Translations under genes and position numbers: made by a program
Notes under the pieces: generated by a model
Told to the model about the DNA's origin: nothing
Seen by the model: the letters and a program-made list of their open reading frames with translations, nothing else
Databases searched by the model: none
Shown here: positions 1-8,445 of the stretch, in pieces
Numbering within the stretch: position 1 is the stretch's first letter
Layout of the letters: each line of letters begins with the position of its first letter
Assembly: GCA_026419775.2 (NCBI GenBank)
Contig: JAOPGA020000908.1
Span: forward strand, 1-42,910
Length of the DNA: 42,910 nt
Reading direction: 5' to 3'
Source of the DNA: Acrasis kona
Taxonomy: Eukaryota > Heterolobosea > Eutetramitea > Acrasida > Acrasidae

Positions 1-282
1 AGTCAAGACATCGTCTTACTTCCAAAATCATTCAACCTACAGAGACTCACCATAATCAAAATCAAAGGGCGGGCGGGTGGGCCGCAGATAACTACACAAG
101 TGGTGATGTGTGTATCAAGAAAAATAAATTCAAACTTGTGAAAACCGGAAGAATCTCTATTTATTGTCGGGTAAATTGTGTTTGATTGGTTTGGAAATAC
201 GTACGTAAAATTTTGCGAAGAAAATTTTACTACCATATTATAATCAATACACAACTTCAAAAACGGCGTACTTCAGAGAAAT
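1..282. other. Non-coding flank at the left edge
   Basis: No gene is supported here; the only open frame lacks an ATG. The stretch lies downstream of the recombinase gene of the DIRS-type element and may include its 3' end. The one structured element is a G-rich motif of four GGG runs with single-base loops at 67-81 on the plus strand. Confidence 0.5.
67..81 (+). other. Perfect G-quadruplex motif
   Basis: Four runs of GGG separated by single bases (C, C, T) give the strictest form of the G-quadruplex consensus. It lies about 200 bp past the recombinase stop codon of the DIRS-type element, on the strand opposite to that element. A near-copy lies at 15780-15796. Folding is predicted from the pattern only. 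Confidence 0.6.
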
Positions 283-1425
283 CTATAACCCAAATAAAAC
301 CGTAAGATTCCGACCGAATCGCGTATCCGCTCGTAGATATCTATCAACAGAAGGGCCAGACCAATCGCCCATTATCTTGATCCATTCCTTAGAAAACCCA
401 GCCATCGCAGCCTCCGAAGCACTACCTATACGAATAGAATGAGAAGTGAACTTGCCTTTCCATTTCATAGACGCAGCAACACGCATCAATAACTCAGAAA
501 TTTGAAACGTAGAAGATAACAGAAACAGACGTGTAGCATTTCTTGGCCTGATAGCAAGCCATTTCTTTAACCACATAACAGGACAAAAACTTGAACCAGA
601 TGCTTGAATGCGAACCTTCCGCCCGAACTTGCGCGTTTTTGTGCGAGTAAAATCTACGATAACCTCATTGCCAAACAATGAAATGTCTCTAGACGTAAGC
701 CTGGCCAATTCACCACCCCTAGCCATAGTTCTCATCCCAATCAGAATAAACGCGCAAGTTCGCACAAAATCAGCATATACCCAACCAACTCCTAGACTAC
801 GAATGAACTTTTTAACCAGAAGCAGAGGAAAGGGATCCCTATGAATACGATACGCTACTGGAGACACATTCATTGTTGCTGTTCTTAATGCTTTCACCTC
901 CGCTGACAGTAACGAATTGATCACTTGACTCCAACCAAGAGCAGACGCACGATGCAGAATACCGAAATAAGCCAAACGAACTACATTGCCACTTCGTGAT
1001 TTGCAAAATAATTCTGTGAAAAATTGTTGGACCGAGTCGATTGAGATAGGCAAATTCCTGCGCACAAAAAAGTTAGAAAACTTGCGTCTGTAAGTCTTGT
1101 AAGTCTTGTCCGTAGAGGGTTGCACACCACTCAGTTTTATGTCTCTACAAACTTTACTCAAGAAGCTAGTGCTCCATGTACACGCACTGCTACCATTTTC
1201 CAGGACTGATTGTAAGGTTCCACGTGACCCGTCGGCCCCTTCACAAAACATTTTCCATTGAGATCCGTCCACCTTGTTGCAATTTTCTGTAATGTCCTCC
1301 ACCACGGTCTGGCTTCCCATTTTGGTACCACAATAACTGCCTCCGCCTTGCATTCTATGACGTGACGGATAACTCTTGGAATAATTTCGAACGCCACGCA
1401 GCAAAAGCTGACTGTCCCCGCCCAA
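283..1425 (-). CDS. DIRS-type tyrosine recombinase
   Basis: This is the integration enzyme of the element. The C-terminal half shows the tyrosine-recombinase signature: an arginine in an RGGELARL segment, then HSIR, then GDW followed by a tyrosine in VDRYLR. In DIRS elements this enzyme inserts a circular DNA intermediate and makes no target-site duplication. The frame is about 380 residues, near the normal length. It may use a start other than the first possible codon, or be read through from the upstream frames. Confidence 0.8.
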   Translation of the reverse strand: MGGDSQLLLRGVRNYSKSYPSRHRMQGGGSYCGTKMGSQTVVEDITENCNKVDGSQWKMFCEGADGSRGTLQSVLENGSSACTWSTSFLSKVCRDIKLSGVQPSTDKTYKTYRRKFSNFFVRRNLPISIDSVQQFFTELFCKSRSGNVVRLAYFGILHRASALGWSQVINSLLSAEVKALRTATMNVSPVAYRIHRDPFPLLLVKKFIRSLGVGWVYADFVRTCAFILIGMRTMARGGELARLTSRDISLFGNEVIVDFTRTKTRKFGRKVRIQASGSSFCPVMWLKKWLAIRPRNATRLFLLSSTFQISELLMRVAASMKWKGKFTSHSIRIGSASEAAMAGFSKEWIKIMGDWSGPSVDRYLRADTRFGRNLTVLFGL

Positions 1426-1490
1426 TCCTTAGAGAAGGCGTTCACCGCTTCTGCCCCCTCGTTGAGGAATCTCGAATTGAATCTTGGAAG

Positions 1491-3320
1491 CTATTTGTTG
1501 AGGTTGGAGGCAAAACGATCTATGTTGCACGGTCCCAAGACTAGTTGAATACGGGCAAAAGCAACGTCTGTTATGCACCAGTCGCTGTAGTCGATCTGTC
1601 TGCTCAGTTGATCCGCTAGATCGTTTGACACACCAGAGATGAATATTGGTTCCATGAAATAGATCTGCCGATTGAATATTTCCGTCCAGATTTGACGCAC
1701 AATCTCCCCAGCCCACTTGTTTCTCGCACCTCCTCTGTTCATCATCGCCAAACCCGAGCTTGAGTCCGTGAACCATTGTAGAGAAACCTCCTTTACATCG
1801 AAGCGTTTGATCGCCATCAACAATGCATACAGTTCTATAATGAAAGACGGCGGACAAGATGACCAATGCTGCGGCCACCCACCAGAGATAGCATCTAAAG
1901 GCTTCAGTTTTGATGAACCTAACCACGCGCCGTAACCAAACCCAGAGGCATCTGTAGTAAGCTGGGTAATTCTTGAAGGTTGACCAAAGAACCGACCGTT
2001 GAAATTGTCCATATTCTCCAAAAGCCAATGTAAATCCGCAGCCAACTGAACAGAACCCCTTACTGGCACATCCCAACCTGAAACCCTTTGGTCCACATCC
2101 TTCACCTGTGAGTGAAGCTCTTGAATGAAAACCTTTGCTGGCATAAAGGCAGCCGTGAATGAGATGATAGTACCAGAAATCTTCGCCAAGTCTCGAGCCG
2201 TGACCACTTGATTCAACTTTAATCTGTTTAACGTATATGCGATACGTTCTTTTGATTTCAAAATCTTTTTGTTGGGAATAGACAGAATCTGCCTGACCGA
2301 ATCGATACAAAACCCTAAAATCTCCAATTGCTGTGTGGGCTCCCAATGACCCTTCGTGGGATCTCTGATAAGACCTAATTTCTCGAAAAGAACCTTGACC
2401 ACGGAACGATCTTTCAAAGCCCCCTCCAGAGACCTGTTGACACAAAAGAAATCGTCTATGTACATGCTCGCAAGCAACCCCAACTTCCTGAGATGGTTTA
2501 TGGGGACCCTCATAACCTTCGTAAAAATGTATGGAGCCAGGCAGTACCCAAAAGTAAGCACACAATATCTCCACCAGCAATAGTCGTACCAGAACGAAAG
2601 TAATGACCGAGAGTCCTTGTCTATATTGAGGTGAAAATATCCGTTGCTCAAATCCAGGCTGAACATCCATGCCCCAATACCAGCGCTCCTGACCAAATCC
2701 AAAATAAAAGGAATGCCCTCCATCTTGAATCGATGCTTTGACATGTCTATCCATTTGTTCAAATCTCTTACATCCGCAACCAATCGAAACAATTTTGGTC
2801 CAGGTTTCGGAACACAAAAGTAAGGGTGCACACCAGAAGGAGAAGAACCCCTTTCGATGACCCCCGCCTGAATCCATGAGGAAAACAATTTTCGAATCCA
2901 CTCTGACTGTTGCTTGTTGAAAAGGTAATTGCCAATGCGACCTATACGATTGGGAGATACCACCGGAATACGAATACCTTGAAGCCACTCTAAGACCTGA
3001 CCCGAAGCACCTATAGAAATCCACGCCGCAATGTGAGCTGTAATAGAACCAACAGCAGAGCATAAATAGGATTGTTGTGACACGGAATAGTCATGCTCTT
3101 CCACCACCAGTGGAGCCGCAGGAATTGTCTCTGTTGTCTCTATCATCATCCCTGTTGTCCCTGTCTCGCTCTCTGTCACGGTCACCACGTCTGTCCCCTC
3201 CACGATAGTCTCTATAAGGGTATCCTCTGTGACCACCTCCATATCCCCCGCTGTGTCCCCCTTGATGTCCAAATCCACCCTGATGTCCAAATCCACCGAA
3301 TCCTCCTCCGCTAAATCCAT
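1491..3320 (-). CDS. DIRS-type reverse transcriptase / RNase H
   Basis: The frame opens with an ATG at 3320 inside the 3' part of gag, in another phase. The first ~90 residues are acidic and low-complexity because they are gag's Gly-rich tail read in a second frame. After that comes a reverse-transcriptase domain with an SLDLSNGYFH block and a YIDDFF active-site box, then an RNase H domain with a TTDASG block, an acidic ELYALLMAI helix and a FTDSS block. The order RT then RNase H without protease fits DIRS elements. Confidence 0.85.
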   Translation of the reverse strand: MDLAEEDSVDLDIRVDLDIKGDTAGDMEVVTEDTLIETIVEGTDVVTVTESETGTTGMMIETTETIPAAPLVVEEHDYSVSQQSYLCSAVGSITAHIAAWISIGASGQVLEWLQGIRIPVVSPNRIGRIGNYLFNKQQSEWIRKLFSSWIQAGVIERGSSPSGVHPYFCVPKPGPKLFRLVADVRDLNKWIDMSKHRFKMEGIPFILDLVRSAGIGAWMFSLDLSNGYFHLNIDKDSRSLLSFWYDYCWWRYCVLTFGYCLAPYIFTKVMRVPINHLRKLGLLASMYIDDFFCVNRSLEGALKDRSVVKVLFEKLGLIRDPTKGHWEPTQQLEILGFCIDSVRQILSIPNKKILKSKERIAYTLNRLKLNQVVTARDLAKISGTIISFTAAFMPAKVFIQELHSQVKDVDQRVSGWDVPVRGSVQLAADLHWLLENMDNFNGRFFGQPSRITQLTTDASGFGYGAWLGSSKLKPLDAISGGWPQHWSSCPPSFIIELYALLMAIKRFDVKEVSLQWFTDSSSGLAMMNRGGARNKWAGEIVRQIWTEIFNRQIYFMEPIFISGVSNDLADQLSRQIDYSDWCITDVAFARIQLVLGPCNIDRFASNLNK

Positions 3321-4092
3321 TCCCCCGAAATCCCTGCGCCAGTTGAATAGGAGCGTTCTGCTGCCCCGGATTCAATGGACATTGACGGTAACCGTGAGTC
3401 GGATCCCTACAAATGTCACACATCCCAGGAATACGTACATTTCCTGACGGAACAACCGAACCCTTGTTACCCGATAACGATTGTAGGAGCTTCACACCTG
3501 ATGCCTTTTCTCGAACCTTTGGCAAAATGTCCTGTTGAGCATGTAACACCCTTTCTGCTCTAGATTTATTAGCATCCTTATTTTTGCTCAACTCCTTGTC
3601 AGCGACCGACGGACCCAAAGTACTCAATAGGTAGCAGTAAACGTGAGCTGAATTTAGTGTCTTAACCGCCGCGTCAACCCTATTGTCGAACCACACAGGA
3701 CGGGCTGGATCTGCCTTTAATAACACCAACTCTGATATTCTCTGAGTAGTGGACAGGATTAAAGAGAATAGGGTGGCCATACCGCTATCCTTAATGTCAG
3801 ATAGGTTCACCACACGAGCCTCCTCTGCATTATCTGTTGTCAGCTGGATCTGCATTGCCAACATTCTTGACAGCTCATCATGGGACGACTTCATCCGATT
3901 AAAGTTGCTCTCCCACGTATTTGATAGCGAGTCAAGACTTACAGCAAAGTCCTCAGACACCGAGTTTAAATGGTTGAGGGTTGCCGACTCTTGACCTCTT
4001 GGCAACTCCTCATTTCCGTCGTCTATTTTTCTCTTCTTGGTAGCATTGCCAAGTTTGAAGGGAGATGACTTGATACACGCTTCATTGTGCAC
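3091..4092 (-). CDS. DIRS-type gag-like protein
   Basis: The protein has about 333 residues. It begins with a basic, nuclear-signal-like patch (ATKKRKI), continues as a helical, probably coiled-coil region, and carries one CCHC zinc knuckle (CDICRDPTHGYRQC, spacing C-x2-C-x4-H-x4-C) near residue 230. The tail is built of GGFGHQGG-type glycine repeats followed by an RD/RN-rich stretch. The zinc knuckle and position upstream of the polymerase identify it as the nucleic-acid-binding structural protein. The start codon is uncertain. Confidence 0.75.
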   Translation of the reverse strand: MHNEACIKSSPFKLGNATKKRKIDDGNEELPRGQESATLNHLNSVSEDFAVSLDSLSNTWESNFNRMKSSHDELSRMLAMQIQLTTDNAEEARVVNLSDIKDSGMATLFSLILSTTQRISELVLLKADPARPVWFDNRVDAAVKTLNSAHVYCYLLSTLGPSVADKELSKNKDANKSRAERVLHAQQDILPKVREKASGVKLLQSLSGNKGSVVPSGNVRIPGMCDICRDPTHGYRQCPLNPGQQNAPIQLAQGFRGNGFSGGGFGGFGHQGGFGHQGGHSGGYGGGHRGYPYRDYRGGDRRGDRDRERDRDNRDDDRDNRDNSCGSTGGGRA

Positions 4093-4539
4093 CTAGGGTA
4101 AAAACAAAGTATATTACCTCAACTAACTCCATGTGCGTAGAAGATTAATGTCATGGCCTCGAGAGTATCTTCTGCACAGTGTGTTTTGACATTGTTCATA
4201 AGTAAGTAATCTCCCCTTTATTAGTATCCTGACTCAATAGCATTAATGAAGTATGTAAAGAAACAATCGTGACACACTGTGACCAAATTTAGACAGTATA
4301 TTCATTACATCTTGAAATGTTGGATAGCGGATACTGTGTGACATGAATAAAGGATAGTGCGCACTGCTCTTCTTTGTCTTTTGTTTGTACTCAATGTGAT
4401 GGTCGCTAAATTTGACTTTATCTATCCAGTATCTAATAACAGCGTGAACATGTTAGGAAAACTTTAATTGCTTTTGTTACACCATGATAAGATACAGCTG
4501 CACTGTATCTCAACTCAAAGTAGTCGTTAAACAATCTTA
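4093..4539. other. Untranslated stretch upstream of the DIRS-type gag
   Basis: No open frame of note. The stretch holds a 10-bp inverted repeat (CACAGTGTGT at 4174-4183 and its complement at 4272-4281) and an 8-bp palindrome with a 5-base loop at 4490-4510. It probably includes the element's leader and a boundary with the neighbouring LINE, but no clean edge was found. Confidence 0.4.
4490..4510. repeat. Short palindrome (hairpin)
   Basis: AGATACAG and CTGTATCT are perfect complements around a 5-base spacer. It lies 30 bp from the A-rich tail of the LINE. Its role, if any, is unknown. Confidence 0.6.
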
Positions 4540-4568
4540 TTTATTTATTTATTTATTTATTTATACAG
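4540..4568 (-). repeat. (TAAA)n tail of LINE
   Basis: Tandem TTTA units on the plus strand form a simple-sequence 3' tail in place of poly(A), known from several LINE clades. It sets the element's 3' boundary. Confidence 0.75.
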
Positions 4569-4786
4569 ATGGGCCGTAGGCCTTTTATAGTGGCTGGACG
4601 CGCGTGGGGCGACTTACTCCAGTTTCACTTTTTTGTTGGTTCTTGCTCGTTTATTTTGGTGAGGTCACAGCTGGTTCTTCCTCTACCATCCCTTCATCTT
4701 CGTCTTCGTCGTATTCGTCCTCTTCTTCTTCTTTGTTCCTCTTCTTTCCTCTGTTGTTGGTAAGTAGTAACGGTTATGTAACGGTC

Positions 4787-5395
4787 TCATAAATTGGCGT
4801 CAAAAAGCCCTACGGCTGGCGTGTTGTTGTTTTTTATTGGATAATTAATCATGCATTTTTGGATTGAGGTGGCAATAATTTGTAATATTTCTAATTTTAA
4901 CAGTTCGAACTCTTTTTCTGCTTTTCGCTTTATTTTTTTATCGTCCTTATTTAGTAGCACTTTGTAGTGAAATCTCCTGCGGATAAATTTCCAGCATTCT
5001 CCGGTTATTGAGCCGCGAATTCCAATCAGCAGATGTTTTCTTGGGTTGAAATTATATTCTGTTATATGGTTGGAGTCGTCAAAGAAAATTGGTAGGTTGT
5101 GGATGTTGTGTTTTTCCAAAGTTCGTTGTATATTCTGTGCTGCTTCTTTGAAGAAATGTTTAGATTGATGGCAGTCACTGGCTCTGTGAATCATTGTGAA
5201 TTCTTGATCGCAATCTGGGCATTTCAACGTCTGTTTTTGGTAGCTATGGTTGATGAATCCATCAAGTCTAGCTTTGATCAGATTTCTACTGTGCTTGTTT
5301 GGTAGTTTGGTATTCCAAATATCTTCGGTGTATACAGAATTACCCGATACTTGTTTAATTGCAGGTTTGTATTCTTCGTGTACAATCTCTTTCAT
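4787..5395 (-). CDS. LINE C-terminal zinc-finger frame
   Basis: The frame encodes 202 residues with CPDCDQEF and, about 14 residues on, a His/Cys pair (RASDCHQSKH). This is the CCHC-like finger that follows the RNase H domain in many LINE proteins, where it helps bind the element RNA. The ATG overlaps the stop codon of the upstream RNase H frame as TAATG, so it lies in a different phase. Either a frameshift split one ancestral ORF, or translation restarts at the overlap. The C-terminus is Lys-rich. Confidence 0.6.
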   Translation of the reverse strand: MKEIVHEEYKPAIKQVSGNSVYTEDIWNTKLPNKHSRNLIKARLDGFINHSYQKQTLKCPDCDQEFTMIHRASDCHQSKHFFKEAAQNIQRTLEKHNIHNLPIFFDDSNHITEYNFNPRKHLLIGIRGSITGECWKFIRRRFHYKVLLNKDDKKIKRKAEKEFELLKLEILQIIATSIQKCMINYPIKNNNTPAVGLFDANL

Positions 5396-6219
5396 TAGTT
5401 CATTTTGTATACGTGTGTGTACGATTTTTTGGATATTGAGACATATAGGTGTCCTTTATGGGTCCAGAAGAAATCTTTGTAGAACTTTCTAATAATAAAA
5501 ATTAGATCTAATTCCTTCCCATTTTCCCTTCCATCCGCACAAATCTCATCGGCTTTGTTGTTATATTCCCAATCTGAATGACCCCTGATCCAACCAAGAG
5601 TTACTTTAATGTTCCTCTTTCTTGCAATATTCCAAAATACTTTCCCAAGCAACCCGCATTCTTTTGTGTTCTCCTTCATTCTACTAGCTGTTTGGTTGTC
5701 GACTTTTATGACTAGTTTTGAATTTTTTGGAGTGTTTAACACAGTAACGACTGCCGTCGCCATCTCGGCTAGTGTAGAGCTGGTTGTTCCAGGGATCTTG
5801 AAGCTGACTGTGCCTAATTCGACATTATGTTCATTTAGATAAATGATTCCCCCACCAGCAGTTTTTGTTTTAAAATCGAAAGAGCCATCTATCCATGCGT
5901 AGTATTGTTTGCTAGTATTATTTTTTGGTGCTGTTCCTACGAAACCCTTAATTTGATTTGTTGTTTTCTTCGATCTAGGGAAGTCGTTCTTATTCTTACC
6001 AAATCCCTTGACTAATGTCAATTGGTACTCGTTGCATCTCCCGAGAGCGGCCCATATTTTATTTCTTGATCTAGCCGTTGGATTTAGATTACATCTTGTC
6101 ATTTCATCTATTGTCGATCGAACCATCTGTGTTCTATTGCATTTTTGGAATTCTCTATTAAGAAGAGTCGCTAATATCCTGCGGACGCATACTATCATGA
6201 ACACAAAGAACGTTGACAC
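5395..6219 (-). CDS. LINE RNase H domain, partial
   Basis: This is the 3' part of a LINE polymerase ORF. A type I RNase H domain lies at about residues 105-235: YAWIDGSFD with the first Asp, GGGIIYL, STLAEMATAVV with the Glu, KVDNQTA with the second Asp, and GWIRGHSDWEYNNKADE with the His and last Asp. All catalytic acidic residues are present. The true start of the ORF is lost to 5' truncation, so the apparent ATG at 6219 is incidental. Confidence 0.75.
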   Translation of the reverse strand: MSTFFVFMIVCVRRILATLLNREFQKCNRTQMVRSTIDEMTRCNLNPTARSRNKIWAALGRCNEYQLTLVKGFGKNKNDFPRSKKTTNQIKGFVGTAPKNNTSKQYYAWIDGSFDFKTKTAGGGIIYLNEHNVELGTVSFKIPGTTSSTLAEMATAVVTVLNTPKNSKLVIKVDNQTASRMKENTKECGLLGKVFWNIARKRNIKVTLGWIRGHSDWEYNNKADEICADGRENGKELDLIFIIRKFYKDFFWTHKGHLYVSISKKSYTHVYKMN

Positions 6220-6367
6220 TTTTCAAGACAAGAAGGGTACAACACACATTAAAAGTTTCCTTAATCAATCTAGCTTTTATTTGATCACTAAATTGACAAG
6301 ATCGCAAATTCCTCATCATGATCCATCACCTTTATAGTCATGATCATGTCTGTCATCATCTTCCTCA

Positions 6368-6623
6368 TTACTCACCACCAGTTAATTTCTTCAGTGCGTC
6401 CAATCCATTCGCACTAATCGAATACCGCACATTGGCACGATCCAAGCATGATTTGTGACCGCCAGTGAGAGTCTTGTAATTTTGGATTGCTACCAATGTC
6501 TACTACTTTTGCGCTCATGACGTCTCTATACCACTTGCTGATGCATTCTCCTAGATCAAGATCTATGTTGTGATAAAAAACGTAAGGTCCAGTAATATAA
6601 AGAACAGTAGTTTGAGTTATCAA
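6368..6623 (-). pseudogene. 3' end of a host gene, winged-helix-like C-terminus
   Basis: Two exons join cleanly in one frame: one running to 6507 (segment LGECISKWYRDVMSAK) and a last exon 6472-6368, separated by a 34-nt intron (6473-6506) that begins GTAGTA and ends CAAG. The spliced end reads ANVRYSISANGLDALKKL, a pattern seen at the C-terminus of winged-helix domains. No 5' exons were found: upstream lies the tandem-repeat block, so the gene looks cut off. The family is not recognised. The intron fit and coding character support a real, perhaps broken, host gene. Confidence 0.4.
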
Positions 6624-7309
6624 TATATTTAGTTAGTTTATTCTGTCGCGCTCCTTGTCACTTTATAGTGCCTGCGGAGCTCATTACTGGATTCTCGTTA
6701 TACTCGAATAGGAACACTGTGGAATACTTAGAATGGGTTATTATCCTAAACCTGAACCGTCCATATATTACAACACTCCAGCCATTAAAGCGAATATCAT
6801 AGATAGGATAGTTCGTACAGTGTACTACATCTGACCACCCACCAGACTAATCTGGGATGATGGACAGTTCATACATTACGTGATATATTATATAGACTTG
6901 GCATACTACATCTGACCATCCCATAGACCTGAAACCTCGATCTGAATGATGAACAGTTCATATGGTGTGCTTATTAATCGATTCAATTCTCGGCGGTTGT
7001 GATAACAAGGTGAAGATGGTTGTGTCTACGCCACAACAACGACTAACTGGGCTCATGACATAGCACAATCCCCGTGCCCACTAATACCAGTTAATCGGTC
7101 GAAATCCTTTTCAACAGCATCATACCTAGCGAGTACTTTATGGTGATGGACAGAGTAAGATAGCCATGTGAACGACATAGCAACGACTAACTGGGCTCAT
7201 GACATAGCACAATCCCCGTGCCCACTAATACCAGTTAATCGATCGAAAACTTTCGACAATATCTTAACCCACCACCCACCAAAGGAACCCGAGTCCTAGA
7301 CAAGATTGA
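6624..7309. repeat. Repeat-bearing non-coding stretch
   Basis: No gene. Two diverged units of about 78 bp (from about 6826 and 6904) share ACTACATCTGACCA and GA(T)GAACAGTTCATA-like segments. A 68-bp unit at 7037-7104 returns at 7181-7248 with one mismatch, a period of 144 bp. This could be the 5' untranslated array of the second LINE, whose coding part begins a little downstream on the same strand. Confidence 0.5.
7037..7248. repeat. 68-bp direct repeat, two copies, 144-bp period
   Basis: Copies at 7037-7104 and 7181-7248 both begin CAACGACTAACTGGGCTCAT and differ at one base (GGTCG versus GATCG). Near identity suggests recent duplication or conservation. Tandem 5' repeats are common in LINE promoters. 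Confidence 0.8.
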
Positions 7310-7558
7310 ATGGGTGATCTTCAACCGGTATATGTGTACAAGAATGATGATAAGAAGCCAACGGAGTGCGAACTGGATGAAGCTCCAAAAAGCATCGATC
7401 AATTGAAAGGAATGATCATATCCTTTCTGAAAAGAGATGATATTGGAGAATGGGAAGATGGAGAGGAATTAGTGAATTTTGATGCAAAGGATGTCAAATT
7501 GAATCAATCAGNGGCCAAGAATCCAAACGGGAAATCCTTCACAATAAAGACCGAGTGA
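7310..7558 (+). CDS. Short acidic ORF of unknown identity
   Basis: An ATG-started frame of 82 residues, rich in Asp, Glu and Lys, with a helical stretch SIDQLKGMIISFLKRDD. It contains the only ambiguous base of the window (7512), giving one unknown residue. No family is recognised. It may be the first ORF of the LINE whose polymerase follows 90 bp downstream, or a host exon. Confidence 0.3.
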   Translation: MGDLQPVYVYKNDDKKPTECELDEAPKSIDQLKGMIISFLKRDDIGEWEDGEELVNFDAKDVKLNQSXAKNPNGKSFTIKTE

Positions 7559-7627
7559 TCTTTCGAATAAAAACATGTTTTCTAAAACAAACGATGGTCG
7601 GTCGATATGATTGTAAAATCTTGCGTC

Positions 7628-8445
7628 ACACGGATTAGACGGAGAATTGGTGGAGGCAATTAGAGCGCAAAAATATGTTGGAAATTCATTTGCAGATGTG
7701 AGCAAGGCAGATCTTAGGTATTGTAACCGCGCCCGTTCAGTTGAAAGGATTCTGCTCAAACAAAAAGATGACCTCCTAAAGACACTGTACTCAACACATA
7801 TGGAAGAGATGGAAAGTATGATTAACAACTCCATGAAACAGGCCTGGAAATCTCTCAAGGTTTGGGCTCCTACATTCCTTCCATCTGAATTCCTTATCGA
7901 CGATGAAGTCTGTAGGGATGGTCAACGTATCCACGAGTACATCCAAACCTCCTTCTCAAAAAGATATAACCCACCTGATCACCTCCCACCTATCTCCCAA
8001 GAATCAATTGATCTCCTCCGTCGTACTTCAACACCCTGGTCTGATGACACCACCTCCGCCTTCTCTAAAGCAGTATCCACCGAGGAATGGAAGGAGGCCA
8101 TTGAAAATACTTCCGGCACTCCTAGCATCGATGGCATTCATGGCAAAGTATGGACCTCCCTATCATCAGAATTTCATGATCATCTAGCCATTGTGGCCAC
8201 CAGAATCTTGAGAGGAGAAGAAGAAATCCCGGCGTCCATGAAAGAAGCATATGTATCGCTTATACCCAAAACCTCGAACCAGACCTACTATACCTCTCAA
8301 AATTTCGTCCTATCGCTGTACTACCCGTAATATACAGAGCGTTGTTGGCCATTATCAACCGGAGACTGATGGATGGCCTGATGGAATCACACACCCTGTC
8401 AATCTTCCAACGGGGTTTCATCCCATCTGGATCATGTTCTGAGGA
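7628..8445 (+). mobile_element. Truncated LINE reverse-transcriptase fragment
   Basis: The frame at 7629-8330 encodes the linker and N-terminal part of a LINE reverse transcriptase: an SIDGIHGKVW segment, then IPASMKEAYVSLIPK, the conserved block before the palm. The domain continues in another phase as FRPIAVLPVIYRALLAIIN and FQRGFIPSGSCSED up to about 8440, so the copy has at least one frameshift near 8280-8300. After that the sequence ends abruptly against an oppositely oriented LTR-type fossil. It is not the same element as the RNase H LINE on the other strand. Confidence 0.75.

Larger units (their letters stand above)
283..4092 (-). mobile_element. DIRS-type tyrosine-recombinase retroelement
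   Basis: Three long reading frames follow one another on the minus strand in the order gag (3091-4092), reverse transcriptase plus RNase H (1491-3320) and tyrosine recombinase (283-1425). A recombinase in place of a DDE integrase is the hallmark of the DIRS/Ngaro class. Gag and polymerase frames overlap by about 230 bases, as is usual in this class. All three frames are open over their expected lengths, so the coding part looks whole and the copy is probably young. The terminal repeats were not delimited. Possible leader sequence runs from 4093 to about 4540, where the tail of a LINE begins. Confidence 0.85.
4540..6219 (-). mobile_element. 5'-truncated LINE, RNase H type
   Basis: The 3' end is marked by about seven TTTA repeats on the plus strand (a (TAAA)n tail on the element's own strand), next to a GGGCCGTAGGCC palindrome at about 4571-4582, a typical 3' hairpin of non-LTR elements. 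Upstream in element orientation come a zinc-finger frame (4787-5395) and an RNase H domain (5395-6219). The endonuclease and most of the reverse transcriptase are missing, as expected for 5' truncation during target-primed reverse transcription. No target-site duplication was identified. Confidence 0.8.

Noticed and set aside
1429-3063. A 544-codon minus-strand frame across the DIRS-type polymerase
   Set aside because: It overlaps the reverse transcriptase in another phase, has no domain motifs and a Cys/Phe/Arg-rich composition typical of a shadow frame.
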